The notes beneath the pieces are model-generated. The model did no database searches and had not been told where the DNA came from. It worked only from the letters and a program-made list of their open reading frames with translations. Of a DNA stretch of 64,000 nt, positions 46,801-55,274 are shown one piece after another. Location: positions 186,001 through 250,000 of the forward strand of contig NZ_SMAK01000002.1 in the NCBI RefSeq assembly GCF_004346195.1, in the 5' to 3' direction. Within the stretch, counting starts at the first letter, position 1. Each line of letters opens with the position of its first letter. The DNA is from Tepidamorphus gemmatus. Its GTDB lineage: Bacteria; Pseudomonadota; Alphaproteobacteria; Rhizobiales; Tepidamorphaceae. The position numbers and the translations under genes are program-made.

Positions 46801-47434
46801 CGAAGCTGCGCACAGATTCGAGCGTGTCGCCGAAGAAATCGAGCCGGATCGGCAGCTCCCGGCCCGGTGGAAACAGATCGAGAATGCCGCCACGTACCGC
46901 GAATTCGCCGGTCTCGCGCACCGTTCCCGTCCGCTCGAACCCGTCGCGTACGAGCCAGGCGACGATCGCCTCCATGTCGGCGCGAGCGCCCGGCCGCAGC
47001 GACCAGCCCGACGCGGCGATCCAGGCGCGGCTCGGCACCCGCTGGGTCGCAGCGTTGACCGTGGTGGCGAGGATCGTCGGGCGGGGTTCGCCAGGATGCG
47101 CGATGCGGGTCAGCGCGGCGAGGCGGCGGGCGACAATCTCGGGATTGGGTGAGACACGGTCATAAGGCAGGCAATCCCAAGCCGGGAATTCGAGCACTTC
47201 GACGTCGGGCGCGAAGAAGCGGGCGGCGCGAAGGAAATCGGCCAGCCGCTGGGCATCGCGAAGGATGCAGACGAGCGCGATGCCCGACGTCGCGCGGGCG
47301 CGCGCGATGTCGGTTGCGACGACGGCGTCGAAGCCTTCAGGCACATGGGTGAGCGTGATCCTGCCCGACCGTTCGAGGACGGCAGGCGAGAACAGGCGCG
47401 TGCGGGCCAGGGCGGAGTTGGTCACGGTGATCAA
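43898..47434 (-). CDS. mfd: Transcription-repair coupling factor Mfd
   Basis: Mfd pushes stalled RNA polymerase off DNA lesions and recruits UvrA for repair. The 1178-residue length matches the family. The N-terminal UvrB-like half begins around residue 30, the polymerase-interaction domain lies near residues 500-560 (LSPGDYVVHVDHGIGRFVGL), and the translocase has Walker A GDVGFGKTEVALR near residue 655 with DEEQHFGVAHKERLK, LTATPIPRTLQLALTGIREL and LYQLRGRVGRS. A C-terminal TRCF domain follows. The start is probably the TTG at 47434, overlapping the sdhE stop; an in-frame GTG at 47425 is also possible. Confidence 0.96.
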   Translation of the reverse strand: MITVTNSALARTRLFSPAVLERSGRITLTHVPEGFDAVVATDIARARATSGIALVCILRDAQRLADFLRAARFFAPDVEVLEFPAWDCLPYDRVSPNPEIVARRLAALTRIAHPGEPRPTILATTVNAATQRVPSRAWIAASGWSLRPGARADMEAIVAWLVRDGFERTGTVRETGEFAVRGGILDLFPPGRELPIRLDFFGDTLESVRSFDPETQRTVHQEHDLSLIPMSELSLDDAAIRRFRTAYVARFGVPSGDDPLYAAVSEGRRHQGMEHWLPLFHDRLETLFDHAGAAPVLLDALAGEARVERMTQVADYHAARVEALEMSSGDAAPYKPLDPDALYLSETDWSEALAARAVAALTPFDVPATEASGPVFDLGAREGRNFAPERTDAAASLFDAAAAHAQQIVRSGRRLVVACWSEGSRDRMGDMLADHGLTGIRTVADWPQAQSLPGDSVALTVLGIERGFEAPSFVVMGEQDVLGDRFVRPKRKGRRTADFLTELTSLSPGDYVVHVDHGIGRFVGLKTITAAGAPHECVEIHYAGGDKLFLPVENIELLSRYGSEDAPAQLDKLGGHGWQARKAKLKERLREMANALIRIAAARTMRDAPVLTPPHGAFEEFCARFPYEETEDQEAAIRAVLDDLAAGRPMDRLVCGDVGFGKTEVALRAAFVAAMSGRQVAVVVPTTLLARQHYKTFVERFRGFPVKIGQASRLVSARELAEVKKGLASGDLDIVIGTHALLGKTIRFRDLALLIVDEEQHFGVAHKERLKELRAEVHVLTLTATPIPRTLQLALTGIRELSIIATPPIDRLAVRTFVTPFDGVVLREAILREHYRGGRTFFVCPRIADLEDMASFLRDQVPEVKFAIAHGQMPPTQLDDLMGAFYDGRYDVLLSTAIVESGLDVPTANTLIVHRADMFGLAQLYQLRGRVGRSKARAYAYFAVPARRKLTAGAEKRLKVLQSLDTLGAGFMLASHDLDIRGAGNLLGEEQSGHIKEVGYELYQAMLEEAVASLKEGGEPAEGQWSPQITLGTAVLIPEHYVPDLDVRLGLYRRLSQIENELEIEAFAAELADRFGRLPVEAEQLLDVVRVKLLCREAGIDKLDAGPKGLVFGLRGNRFANPQGLVSFIADEGHRAKIRPDHTIVLLRDWATPEDRLRGTTHLLRRIAAIAAEARNAA

Positions 47435-47757
47435 ATCGCGCCGGAGACCGGGTGCCGGCGATGGAAATCCCTGATGGCGGCCAGCATCGGTGTGTCATAG
47501 TTGGCGGGGACGGGCCTGGTGCCGGCGATCCAGCCGAACAGTTCCGGATCCGGAGCCTCGACCAGACGTTCGAGCTCGGCGACCTCCGCGTCGCTCATTG
47601 CGGCGAGATTCGCATCGGCGAACCGGCCCAGCAGGAGATCCATCTCGCGCGTGCCGCGATGCCAGCAGCGGAAGCCGAGCTTGCGGCGGCGCGACTCGTC
47701 AGCCGGCGTGCTGTCGCGGTCCGCAGGTGTGGTCACGTTGCAGTCCCTCATGTTCAT
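47431..47757 (-). CDS. sdhE: FAD assembly factor SdhE (succinate dehydrogenase)
   Basis: This 108-residue SdhE/DUF339 protein helps attach FAD to succinate dehydrogenase SdhA. The diagnostic motif HRGTREMDLLLGRFAD lies near residue 34, with family features RRRKLGFRCW before it and PDPELFGWIAGTRPVP near residue 70. It overlaps mfd by 4 bases, a common alphaproteobacterial arrangement, and is divergent from recG. The first residues beyond a conserved core are variable, so a shorter start at 47751 is possible. Confidence 0.94.
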   Translation of the reverse strand: MNMRDCNVTTPADRDSTPADESRRRKLGFRCWHRGTREMDLLLGRFADANLAAMSDAEVAELERLVEAPDPELFGWIAGTRPVPANYDTPMLAAIRDFHRRHPVSGAI

Positions 47758-47848
47758 GGCGCCGCAGGGTATAGCGCGCGGAAACGGCGCCGGCCAGCGC
47801 CGCGGCCCACCCGTTGCCTAATCGGATGGGCTGGGACACTTTCGCGCC

Positions 47849-49957
47849 ATGCGGCCCGCCCTGCTCAACCCTCTGTTCGCGCCGGTGTCCAGCCTGAACG
47901 GCATAGGTCCGCGCCTGTCGGGGCTGTTCGGTCGGCTGCTCGGGGGAGATGAAGATGGCGGCGAGCCGCTTGTCGTCGATCTTCTATGGCATCTGCCCGG
48001 TGGCCTCGTCGACCGCCGCCAGCGGCCAACCGTCGACCGGCTCGAGCCGGGAACCATCGCGACGCTCGAAGTCGTCGTTGCCCGCCATCGTCCGCCACCG
48101 CACGGGCGCGAGCGCGCGCCCTACCGGGTCGTCTGCCAGGACGCAACCGGTGAACTGACCCTGGTGTTCTTCAATGCCAACCGCAAATGGATCGAGCGGA
48201 TGCTGCCGCCGGGCGAGACACGCTGGGTGAGCGGGCGCGTCGAGGAGTTCAACGGTTTTCCGCAGATGGTCCATCCGGACCACATCCTGAGCGCGGCGGA
48301 GTTTGCGAAGCTGCCGCTGGTGGAGCCGGTCTACCCGGCGACCGCCGGCCTCGGCAACCGAGTGATTTCCAGGGCGGCCTGGCAGGCGGTCGAGCGGGTG
48401 CCGGCGCTGGAGGAATGGCAGGATCGGACCTGGCTCGCCCGTCAGCGCTGGCCAGGGTTTCGCGAGGCGCTGGAACGGCTGCATCGGCCGGCCCGCCCGG
48501 AGGATGTCGCGGAAGACGGGGCGGCCTGGAGCCGGCTTGCCTATGACGAGTTGCTGGCTGGCCAGCTCGCGCTGGCGATCGTGCGCGCCCGCCAGCGGCG
48601 CGTCCGCGGCAAGGCGCGTCGCGGGGACGGCAGGTGCGTCGCCCGCCTCACTGCCGCGCTTCCCTACAGCCTGACCGCCTCGCAGCGGCTGGCGATCGAG
48701 GAGATCGCGGCCGACCTGGCGGCGCCGGAGCGGATGCTCCGGCTGCTGCAGGGCGATGTCGGCAGCGGCAAGACGGTCGTCGGTCTCATTGCCATGGCCA
48801 GTGTCGCCGAGACGGGGGCCCAGGCCGCGCTGATGGCCCCGACGGAGCTGCTCGCACGCCAGCACTTCCGCTCGATCGCGCCACTGGCGGAGGCAGCGGG
48901 ACTGCGGGTCGCGATCCTCACCGGCCGCGAGCAGGGCAAGGAACGTGCACCAATTCTCGCAGCGCTTGCCGCCGGCGAGATCGACATCCTGGTCGGCACG
49001 CACGCGCTGTTCCAGGCCGGTGTCGCGTTCGCCGATCTGGGGCTCGCCGTCGTCGACGAGCAGCACCGCTTCGGCGTCCACCAGCGCCTTGCGTTGGCAG
49101 CCAAGGGCGACGGCGTTGACATGCTGGTGATGACGGCGACGCCGATCCCGCGCACCCTGCTGCTGACCCACTACGGCGACATGGACGTCACGCGGCTGAC
49201 CGAGAAACCCGCCGGCCGCAATCGGATCGAGACGCGCGTCGTGCCGCTCTCCCGTCTCGAAGACGTGATCGGCGCCGTCCGCCGCGCCGTCGAGGCGGGG
49301 ACCCAGGTCTATTGGGTCTGCCCGCTGGTCGAGGAGTCGGACGATCTGGATGTGACGTCGGCGGAGGCGCGGCACCAGTCGCTGCTGGCGCTGTTCGGCG
49401 AGCGGGTCGCGTTGGTTCACGGCCGCATGAGCGGGGCGGAGAAGGATGCCGCGATGCGCCGGTTCGTCAGTGGCGAGGCGCGGGTCCTGGTCGCCACGAC
49501 GGTGATCGAGGTTGGCGTCGATGTGCCGGACGCCAGCATCATGATCGTCGAACATGCCGAACGGTTCGGCCTGGCCCAGCTTCACCAGCTGCGCGGCCGG
49601 GTGGGGCGTGGGCAGGCGGCGTCCAGCTGTCTGCTGCTCTATGGCCAGCCGCTCGGCGAGACGGCCCGCGCCCGACTCGCCATCCTGCGCGACACCGACG
49701 ACGGTTTTGTCATCGCCGAGGAGGATCTGCGGCTGCGCGGCGGCGGCGAGGTGCTGGGCACCCGCCAGAGCGGCATGCCGGAGTTTCGCGTCGTGCGCAC
49801 CGGCGTGCATCTCGGCCTGCTCGAGGCGGCCCGCGACGATGCGCGGCTGGCGCTGGAGCGGGATCCCCGGCTGGAGGGTCCGCGCGGCCGGGCGCTGCGC
49901 ACCCTGCTCTACCTGTTCCGCAAGGACACGGCCATGCGCTACATCGAGGGAGGATAG
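47849..49957 (+). CDS. recG: ATP-dependent DNA helicase RecG
   Basis: RecG remodels stalled replication forks and branch-migrates Holliday junctions. The 702-residue protein has an N-terminal wedge/OB region (about 60-180; YRVVCQDATGELTLVFFNAN), Walker A LLQGDVGSGKTVVGLIAM near residue 305, the DEQH box VVDEQHRFGVHQRLAL, TATPIPRTLLLTHYGDMDV, VIEVGVDVPDASIM and LHQLRGRVGRG. It is divergent from sdhE-mfd, 91 bases away. Its stop lies inside a 13-bp tandem duplication. Confidence 0.96.
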   Translation: MRPALLNPLFAPVSSLNGIGPRLSGLFGRLLGGDEDGGEPLVVDLLWHLPGGLVDRRQRPTVDRLEPGTIATLEVVVARHRPPPHGRERAPYRVVCQDATGELTLVFFNANRKWIERMLPPGETRWVSGRVEEFNGFPQMVHPDHILSAAEFAKLPLVEPVYPATAGLGNRVISRAAWQAVERVPALEEWQDRTWLARQRWPGFREALERLHRPARPEDVAEDGAAWSRLAYDELLAGQLALAIVRARQRRVRGKARRGDGRCVARLTAALPYSLTASQRLAIEEIAADLAAPERMLRLLQGDVGSGKTVVGLIAMASVAETGAQAALMAPTELLARQHFRSIAPLAEAAGLRVAILTGREQGKERAPILAALAAGEIDILVGTHALFQAGVAFADLGLAVVDEQHRFGVHQRLALAAKGDGVDMLVMTATPIPRTLLLTHYGDMDVTRLTEKPAGRNRIETRVVPLSRLEDVIGAVRRAVEAGTQVYWVCPLVEESDDLDVTSAEARHQSLLALFGERVALVHGRMSGAEKDAAMRRFVSGEARVLVATTVIEVGVDVPDASIMIVEHAERFGLAQLHQLRGRVGRGQAASSCLLLYGQPLGETARARLAILRDTDDGFVIAEEDLRLRGGGEVLGTRQSGMPEFRVVRTGVHLGLLEAARDDARLALERDPRLEGPRGRALRTLLYLFRKDTAMRYIEGG

Positions 49958-49971
49958 CGAGGGAGGATAGC
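49946..49971 (+). repeat. 13-bp tandem duplication across the recG stop codon
   Basis: Two perfect copies of GAGGGAGGATAGC (49946-49958, 49959-49971) span the last codons and TAG of recG. A second TAG is therefore present immediately downstream. Confidence 0.9.
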
Positions 49972-49983
49972 AGGGCCTGCTGC

Positions 49984-50763
49984 CTATTCCGCCGCACTGC
50001 GGCGTCCGTTTTCACCCTGCGGCGACTTCGACAGTTCCGGGCGATCGGTGCGCCGCCGATCCTTCGTCGCGGCCGGGACGGGATGCGGCGGCGCGACCAG
50101 CCCGCCCGAAATGACCAGCTTGGCGCCGTCCTCCACCGACATGTCGAGAATCTGCACGTCCTTGCGAGGGACGAACAACAGAAAGCCGGAAGTTGGGTTG
50201 GGCGTCGTCGGCAGGAAGACGCTGAGCAGGTCCGTCTCCTCGCCGCCGGCCTTGTGGACCAGTTCGCCCTTGGTCTCGGTTGCCACGAACACGATCGCCC
50301 ACAAGCCGGCGCGGGGATATTCGATGAGGCCGACCTTCTGGAAGGAATTTCCGGTCTGCGAGAGAACCGTCTCGAAGATCTGCTTCAGACCGCGATAGAT
50401 GCTGCGGACGAGCGGCATGCGATCGAGCATCATCTCGCCATAGGCGACAATGGTGCGACCGAACAGGTTGGCCGTTGCCGCGCCCAGGAAGATCAACGCG
50501 AGGACGGCCACGATCAGGCCGAATCCCGGGACGGTGAACGGCAGATAGTGGTCTGGATTGTAGCGCTCGGGAATCCAGGGCTTCACCCAGGCGTCCACCC
50601 AGCCGATGAACGACCAGGTGATATAGATCGTGATCGACAGCGGCGCGGCGATTACCAGACCGGTGAGAAAATAGTTGCGCAGGCGCATGCCGATGCCCAG
50701 GCGACGCGGCGGCGGCGCGTCGGGCGTGAGGACGCCGGGCCCACCTTCCTCGTTCGATTTCAT
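49984..50763 (-). CDS. DUF502-family membrane protein
   Basis: This 259-residue DUF502 protein has two membrane helices, near residues 30-52 and 78-100 (NYFLTGLVIAAPLSITIYIT and FGLIVAVLALIFLGAATANL). A conserved soluble domain follows with MLDRMPLVRSIYRGLKQIFE and KVGLIEYPRAGLWAIVFVA. Members are widespread, with no settled function. It follows glmS by 114 bases and is convergent with recG. The C-terminal 40 residues are charged and poorly conserved. Confidence 0.88.
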   Translation of the reverse strand: MKSNEEGGPGVLTPDAPPPRRLGIGMRLRNYFLTGLVIAAPLSITIYITWSFIGWVDAWVKPWIPERYNPDHYLPFTVPGFGLIVAVLALIFLGAATANLFGRTIVAYGEMMLDRMPLVRSIYRGLKQIFETVLSQTGNSFQKVGLIEYPRAGLWAIVFVATETKGELVHKAGGEETDLLSVFLPTTPNPTSGFLLFVPRKDVQILDMSVEDGAKLVISGGLVAPPHPVPAATKDRRRTDRPELSKSPQGENGRRSAAE

Positions 50764-50877
50764 GCGAGTCGAATCCCTGACGGAGCGGCTGACGCCGCCG
50801 CTCGCCGCATAATATAGGTGACAGTCAGCCTCGGTTAGACCGATCTCGCGACAGGACGCGTCGGACGCGCGATATCG

Positions 50878-52704
50878 CTACTCGACGGTTACCGACTTGG
50901 CGAGATTGCGCGGCTGATCCACGTCCGTGCCCATGAATACCGCCGTGTGATAGGCGATGAGCTGCACCGGGATCGCGTAGAGCAGCGGCTGCACGAACTG
51001 ATACATCTCGGGCAACACCAAGGTGGCGAACGGCTGGTCACCGGCAGCTTCGGCTCCGGCCGCATCGGTCAACAGGATGATACGTCCGCCGCGTGCCGCG
51101 ACCTCCTGCATGTTCGAGACGGTCTTGTCGAACAGCCGGTCGGATGGGGCCACCACGATCACGGGGACGTTCTCGTCGACGAGCGCGATCGGCCCGTGCT
51201 TGAGTTCCCCGGCCGCATAGCCTTCCGCGTGGATGTAGGAGATTTCCTTGAGCTTCAGCGCGCCCTCGAGCGCGATCGGATAGTTCAGGCCGCGACCGAG
51301 ATAGAGCACGTCGCGGGCACGCGACAGGTCGCGGGCGAGATCCTCGATCTGTGGCTCGAGCTTCAGCGCCTGGCCGACCAGCCGGGGAACCTCGATCAGG
51401 GAACGGACCAGCTTGCGTTCGTCATCCTCCCCGAGCACGCCACGCTGCCGTCCGGCGGCGATGGCGAGGCAGGCGAGCACCGCGAGCTGGCAGGTGAACG
51501 CCTTGGTTGATGCCACGCCGATCTCGGGCCCGCCGAGGGTCGGAAAGACGACATCCGATTCCCTGGCGATCGAGGATTCCTGCACGTTGACGATGGAGAG
51601 GATGCGCTGCCCGTTCTGGGCGCAATAGCGCAGCGAGGCAAGCGTATCGGCGGTTTCCCCGGACTGCGAGATGAAGAGCGCGAGCCCTCCCGGATCGAGT
51701 GGCACTTCGCGATACCGGAATTCCGAGGCGACATCTATGTCGACGGGCAGCCGGGCGTACTTCTCCATCCAGTACTTGCCGACGAGCCCAGCCAGATAGG
51801 CGGTCCCACAGGCGGAGACGGTGACACGCTTGAGGGCGGCAAGATCGGCCGGAACGGCCTCGGGAAGCCTGATCGTGCCGCTCGCCATGTCGATGTAGTG
51901 CGCCAGCGTGTGACTGAGGACCTCGGGCTGCTCGTAGATCTCCTTGGCCATGAAATGGCGGTGGTTGCCCTTGTCGACCAGCAGCGAGGAGGCGAGCGAG
52001 CGGGATATCGGCCGGGTAACCCGGTTGCCGGCAGCATCGAATATCTGCACCCCGCCCCGCGACAATACCACCCAGTCGCCGTCCTCCAGATAGGTGACGC
52101 GGTCGGTGAACGGCGCCAGTGCGATGGCATCGGAGCCCAGATACATCTCGCCGTCGCCATGGCCGACCGCCAGCGGGCTGCCGCGTCGGGCGCCGATCAT
52201 GAGGTCGTCCTCGCCCTCGAACAGGATGGCGAGCGCGAAGGCGCCCTGAAGTCGGCCGAGGGTCGCCCTGACGGCATCGGCCGGGGTCCTGCCGGACTTG
52301 AGTTCCCTGGTCAGCAGATGCGCGACGATTTCGGTATCGGTCTGCGTGGCGAAGGCGACCCCGTCGGCGGCAAGCTCCTGCTTCAGCTCGCGAAAGTTCT
52401 CGATGATGCCATTGTGGACGATGGCGACGCGGTCGGTCGCATGGGGATGGGCGTTGTCCTCCGTCGGCGCGCCGTGGGTCGCCCAGCGGGTGTGGCCGAT
52501 TCCGCTGTGTCCGGCGAGTGGACTTGCGCGAAGGCGTGCCTCCAGGTTGCGCAGCTTGCCCTCCGCGCGCCGGCGCTCGAGATGTCCTGCCTCGAGCGTT
52601 GCGACGCCCGCAGAGTCGTACCCTCGGTACTCGAGCCGTCGCAACGCCTCGACGATATCGAATGCCACCGGCTGCTTGCCGAGAATGCCCACGATGCCGC
52701 ACAT
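50878..52704 (-). CDS. glmS: Glutamine-fructose-6-phosphate aminotransferase (isomerizing)
   Basis: GlmS makes glucosamine-6-phosphate from fructose-6-phosphate and glutamine, the entry to cell-wall and lipopolysaccharide amino sugars. The 608-residue protein has the Cys2 nucleophile (MCGIVGILGKQP), the glutaminase domain to about residue 240 (GHTRWATHGAPTEDNAHPHA), two SIS domains with ISQSGETADTLASLR, and the C-terminal family ending PRNLAKSVTVE. It lies 116 bases downstream of glmU, so both steps to UDP-GlcNAc are adjacent. No glmS ribozyme is expected or seen in this group. Confidence 0.97.
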   Translation of the reverse strand: MCGIVGILGKQPVAFDIVEALRRLEYRGYDSAGVATLEAGHLERRRAEGKLRNLEARLRASPLAGHSGIGHTRWATHGAPTEDNAHPHATDRVAIVHNGIIENFRELKQELAADGVAFATQTDTEIVAHLLTRELKSGRTPADAVRATLGRLQGAFALAILFEGEDDLMIGARRGSPLAVGHGDGEMYLGSDAIALAPFTDRVTYLEDGDWVVLSRGGVQIFDAAGNRVTRPISRSLASSLLVDKGNHRHFMAKEIYEQPEVLSHTLAHYIDMASGTIRLPEAVPADLAALKRVTVSACGTAYLAGLVGKYWMEKYARLPVDIDVASEFRYREVPLDPGGLALFISQSGETADTLASLRYCAQNGQRILSIVNVQESSIARESDVVFPTLGGPEIGVASTKAFTCQLAVLACLAIAAGRQRGVLGEDDERKLVRSLIEVPRLVGQALKLEPQIEDLARDLSRARDVLYLGRGLNYPIALEGALKLKEISYIHAEGYAAGELKHGPIALVDENVPVIVVAPSDRLFDKTVSNMQEVAARGGRIILLTDAAGAEAAGDQPFATLVLPEMYQFVQPLLYAIPVQLIAYHTAVFMGTDVDQPRNLAKSVTVE

Positions 52705-52820
52705 GCGTCTCAGACCTCCGTGGCGGTTCCCCGAGCCAGCTAGATAACCTGTCCCCGGGTAGCCGGCAGTTCACAGTTCATTGCCGACTGTGACCCTTCA
52801 GGTGTCACGGTCGTGACGGC

Positions 52821-54188
52821 TCAGCTGCCGCTTCCGCCCGGCTTGTCCCCTGCGCCGGACCTGCGCTTGCGGAAGGCGGCGGCCCAGCCCGGCTTCTCGG
52901 ACTGGCGCCCGCGGGCAATCGCGAGAGCATCCGGGGCAACGTTCTCGGTCACGACGCTTCCCGATGCGACATAGGCGCGGTCGCCGATGGTGACCGGGGC
53001 CACCAGCGCGCTGTTCGAGCCGATGAAGGCGCCCTCGCCGATCGTCGTGCGGTACTTGCCGTAACCGTCGTAGTTGCAGGTGATGGTGCCCGCCCCGATG
53101 TTCGCGCGCGCGCCGACCGACGCATCGCCGATATAGGTCAGATGATTGACCTTCGCACCGGGGCCGATATCAGACGCCTTGATCTCGACGAAGTTGCCGA
53201 TATGGGCTCCCTCGGCGATCGAGGCGCCGGGACGCAGCCGGGCGAACGGGCCGACGATCGCGCCAGATCCGACGCTCGCCCCCTCAAGATGCGAGAAGGC
53301 CCGGATCGTCGCCCCGTCCGCCACCCTGACGCGTGGACCGAACACCACGTGCGGCTCGATGACCACATCCCGCCCGATCTCGGTATCAACGCAGAGGAAC
53401 ACCGTCTGCGGGGCGATCAGCGTGGCCCCACCGGCCATCGCCGCGGCGCGCAGCCGGTCCTGCATGACGGCCTCGACGGCCGCGAGCTGGGCGCGCGTGT
53501 TGACTCCCTGAACCTCGTCCTCGGCGGCGCGGGCTGCCACCGTCGTCAGGCCGCGCGCGACGGCGAGCTCGACAGCGTCGGTGAGATAGTGCTCGCCCTG
53601 CGCATTCGCGGTTCCGATCGCATCGAGCAACCCCGGCAGCAGGCCCGCACGGAACGCCATTATCCCGGAATTGCAGAAAGTTATCCGCTTTTCCTCATCC
53701 GAAGCATCACGGTGTTCGCGGATCGCGACAAGCCTGTCGCTGTCGAGGATCAGCCGGCCGTACCCGGTCGGGTCGGCGGCGTCGAACCCGAGCACCGCAA
53801 GGTCAGCCCCGTCTGCGACGAGCCGGCGGAGGCGATCGAGGCTGTCCGGCAGGATCAGCGGCGCGTCCCCGTAGAGGACGATGACGTCGCGATCGGTCGG
53901 GATGCTCGTGCGCGCTGCCAGGACGGCGTGCGCGGTTCCCCGGCGTTCGGTCTGCAGGTGGAGCGTCGCCTGCGGGCACCTCTCGCGGACGAGCGCCTCG
54001 ACGGTGGACATCTGCGGCCCGACGACAACCGCGAGGCTTGCCGCGGGGTCGTAGCGTCGCACGGCGTCAACGACATGGCCGAGCATCGGCAGGCCGGCCA
54101 CCGCATGCATGACCTTTGGCAGAGACGACTTCATCCGGGTGCCCTCGCCGGCGGCGAGCACGACGAAATGGCAGGGTCGGGACCTCAT
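52821..54188 (-). CDS. glmU: Bifunctional GlcN-1-P acetyltransferase / GlcNAc-1-P uridyltransferase
   Basis: GlmU completes UDP-GlcNAc synthesis. The N-terminal pyrophosphorylase domain has LAAGEGTRMKSSLPKVMHAV near residue 12 and LYGDAPLILPDSL near residue 105. The C-terminal left-handed beta-helix (about 250-430) has hexapeptide repeats (HIGNFVEIKASDIGPGAKVN, LTYIGDASVGARANIGAGTI) and TCNYDGYGKYRT with acetyl-CoA-site residues. The 455-residue length is normal. It is divergent from the SPOR-like gene, with a CtrA-like site in between, and upstream of glmS on the same strand. Confidence 0.96.
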   Translation of the reverse strand: MRSRPCHFVVLAAGEGTRMKSSLPKVMHAVAGLPMLGHVVDAVRRYDPAASLAVVVGPQMSTVEALVRERCPQATLHLQTERRGTAHAVLAARTSIPTDRDVIVLYGDAPLILPDSLDRLRRLVADGADLAVLGFDAADPTGYGRLILDSDRLVAIREHRDASDEEKRITFCNSGIMAFRAGLLPGLLDAIGTANAQGEHYLTDAVELAVARGLTTVAARAAEDEVQGVNTRAQLAAVEAVMQDRLRAAAMAGGATLIAPQTVFLCVDTEIGRDVVIEPHVVFGPRVRVADGATIRAFSHLEGASVGSGAIVGPFARLRPGASIAEGAHIGNFVEIKASDIGPGAKVNHLTYIGDASVGARANIGAGTITCNYDGYGKYRTTIGEGAFIGSNSALVAPVTIGDRAYVASGSVVTENVAPDALAIARGRQSEKPGWAAAFRKRRSGAGDKPGGSGS

Positions 54189-54216
54189 CTGACGGCTCCG
54201 TGGCGCTGGCCTATGG

Positions 54217-54232
54217 TTAGCGGATCGTTAAC
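54217..54232. promoter_or_regulatory. CtrA-like half-site pair
   Basis: TTAG, seven bases, then TTAAC resembles the alphaproteobacterial CtrA consensus TTAA-N7-TTAAC with one mismatch. A further GTTAACG lies at 54272-54278. Both lie between glmU and the SPOR-like gene. Short AT motifs occur by chance, so this is tentative. Confidence 0.3.
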
Positions 54233-54291
54233 GAGTTGGCGACGGACAACGAGGAGAATCGCGTATCTCTAGTTAACGATTCGAGGGGCTC

Positions 54292-55170
54292 ATGGGACAG
54301 GCTCAACCCAAACCGGACAAGCCGCAGCGACGGCCCGGCCGGGGCCGCAGCTTCCGCATCACCGCGATCTGGGGGGCAATGGCAGCCGCCTCCGTCGCGG
54401 CGCTCATCCATTCCGCAACGAGCGAGACCGGGCGCGCGCGCGTCGCCATGCTGTTCGAGCCGCGCGTGGCGGTGAGCGCGCGCGACCTCGAGGCCGAAAT
54501 CACCCGAATGACGACCGAGATCACCCGTCTGCGCTCGGAGACGCGGCTGCTGGCTCTCGAGAAGGAAGCGCTGCAGATCAAGATTGCGGCGCTGGAATCC
54601 GAGATCGGTCCGTTGACCGGCTCGCTTCCCGACGCAGCGCGGGAGTCAGCGGGCGCGTCCGCGGGATCGGTGCCAGCTCCCGCTGCGCCTGCCGCCGATC
54701 CTGCCGCGCGCGGGCCGTCGGCGCCGGAGGAACCCGGTGCACGCACGCCCGCAGCAGATGTCCGGGTAGGCTTCCAGTCGCTGCCGCTCGACACGAGATC
54801 GGATGATCCGGCCGCCGCCCCGTCGCAGAGCGATATCCACGAGGAGCTGGTCAGTCTGGCGCATCCGGACGCGCGCAGCGTGCCGACGGAAATCTCGCGC
54901 ACCCGCTTCGCCGTCGAGATCGGTTCGGGCGTGACGATGAGCGAGATTCGCGAGCTGTGGCGGCGCCTTTCGCGGGAGAACCGTCCGCTGATCGGCGGGC
55001 TCGAGCCGGCGGTCGCCATTGCCGAGCAGGATGGCGGCCTCAGGCTTCGCCTGCTGGCTGGGCCGTTCCAGAACGCTGCCGATGCGGTGCAGCTCTGTGC
55101 GGTGCTGGTCGGGCGCGGCGTCGATTGCCGTGCCGTCCCGAGCCAGGGGCAGCAGCTCGTCATGCAATAG
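54292..55170 (+). CDS. Membrane-anchored coiled-coil protein with SPOR-like C-terminus
   Basis: This 292-residue protein starts at an ATG with a GAGGGG site. Residues about 20-42 form a single membrane helix (ITAIWGAMAAASVAALIHSA) after a basic N-terminus, so the rest is probably periplasmic. A coiled coil follows (about 65-110; DLEAEITRMTTEITRLRSET), then a low-complexity Ala/Pro linker. The C-terminal domain (about 205-290) ends LRLLAGPFQNAADAVQLCAV and VGRGVDCRAV, which has the look of a SPOR domain that binds denuded peptidoglycan. A cell envelope or division role is inferred, not shown. Confidence 0.7.
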   Translation: MGQAQPKPDKPQRRPGRGRSFRITAIWGAMAAASVAALIHSATSETGRARVAMLFEPRVAVSARDLEAEITRMTTEITRLRSETRLLALEKEALQIKIAALESEIGPLTGSLPDAARESAGASAGSVPAPAAPAADPAARGPSAPEEPGARTPAADVRVGFQSLPLDTRSDDPAAAPSQSDIHEELVSLAHPDARSVPTEISRTRFAVEIGSGVTMSEIRELWRRLSRENRPLIGGLEPAVAIAEQDGGLRLRLLAGPFQNAADAVQLCAVLVGRGVDCRAVPSQGQQLVMQ

Positions 55171-55274
55171 AAGCATGGCCATCATGAGCGGTTCGGGCTG
55201 ACCCGTGCCGCGAGGGTGGCCCACACTGGCGGCCGAACCGTGCCAGCAAGCCATGCTCCAACCGGGATACCTTC

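Noticed and set aside
50764-50877. Small RNA or extra gene between glmS and the DUF502 gene
   Set aside because: No conserved structure, promoter or open frame was visible in this short gap.
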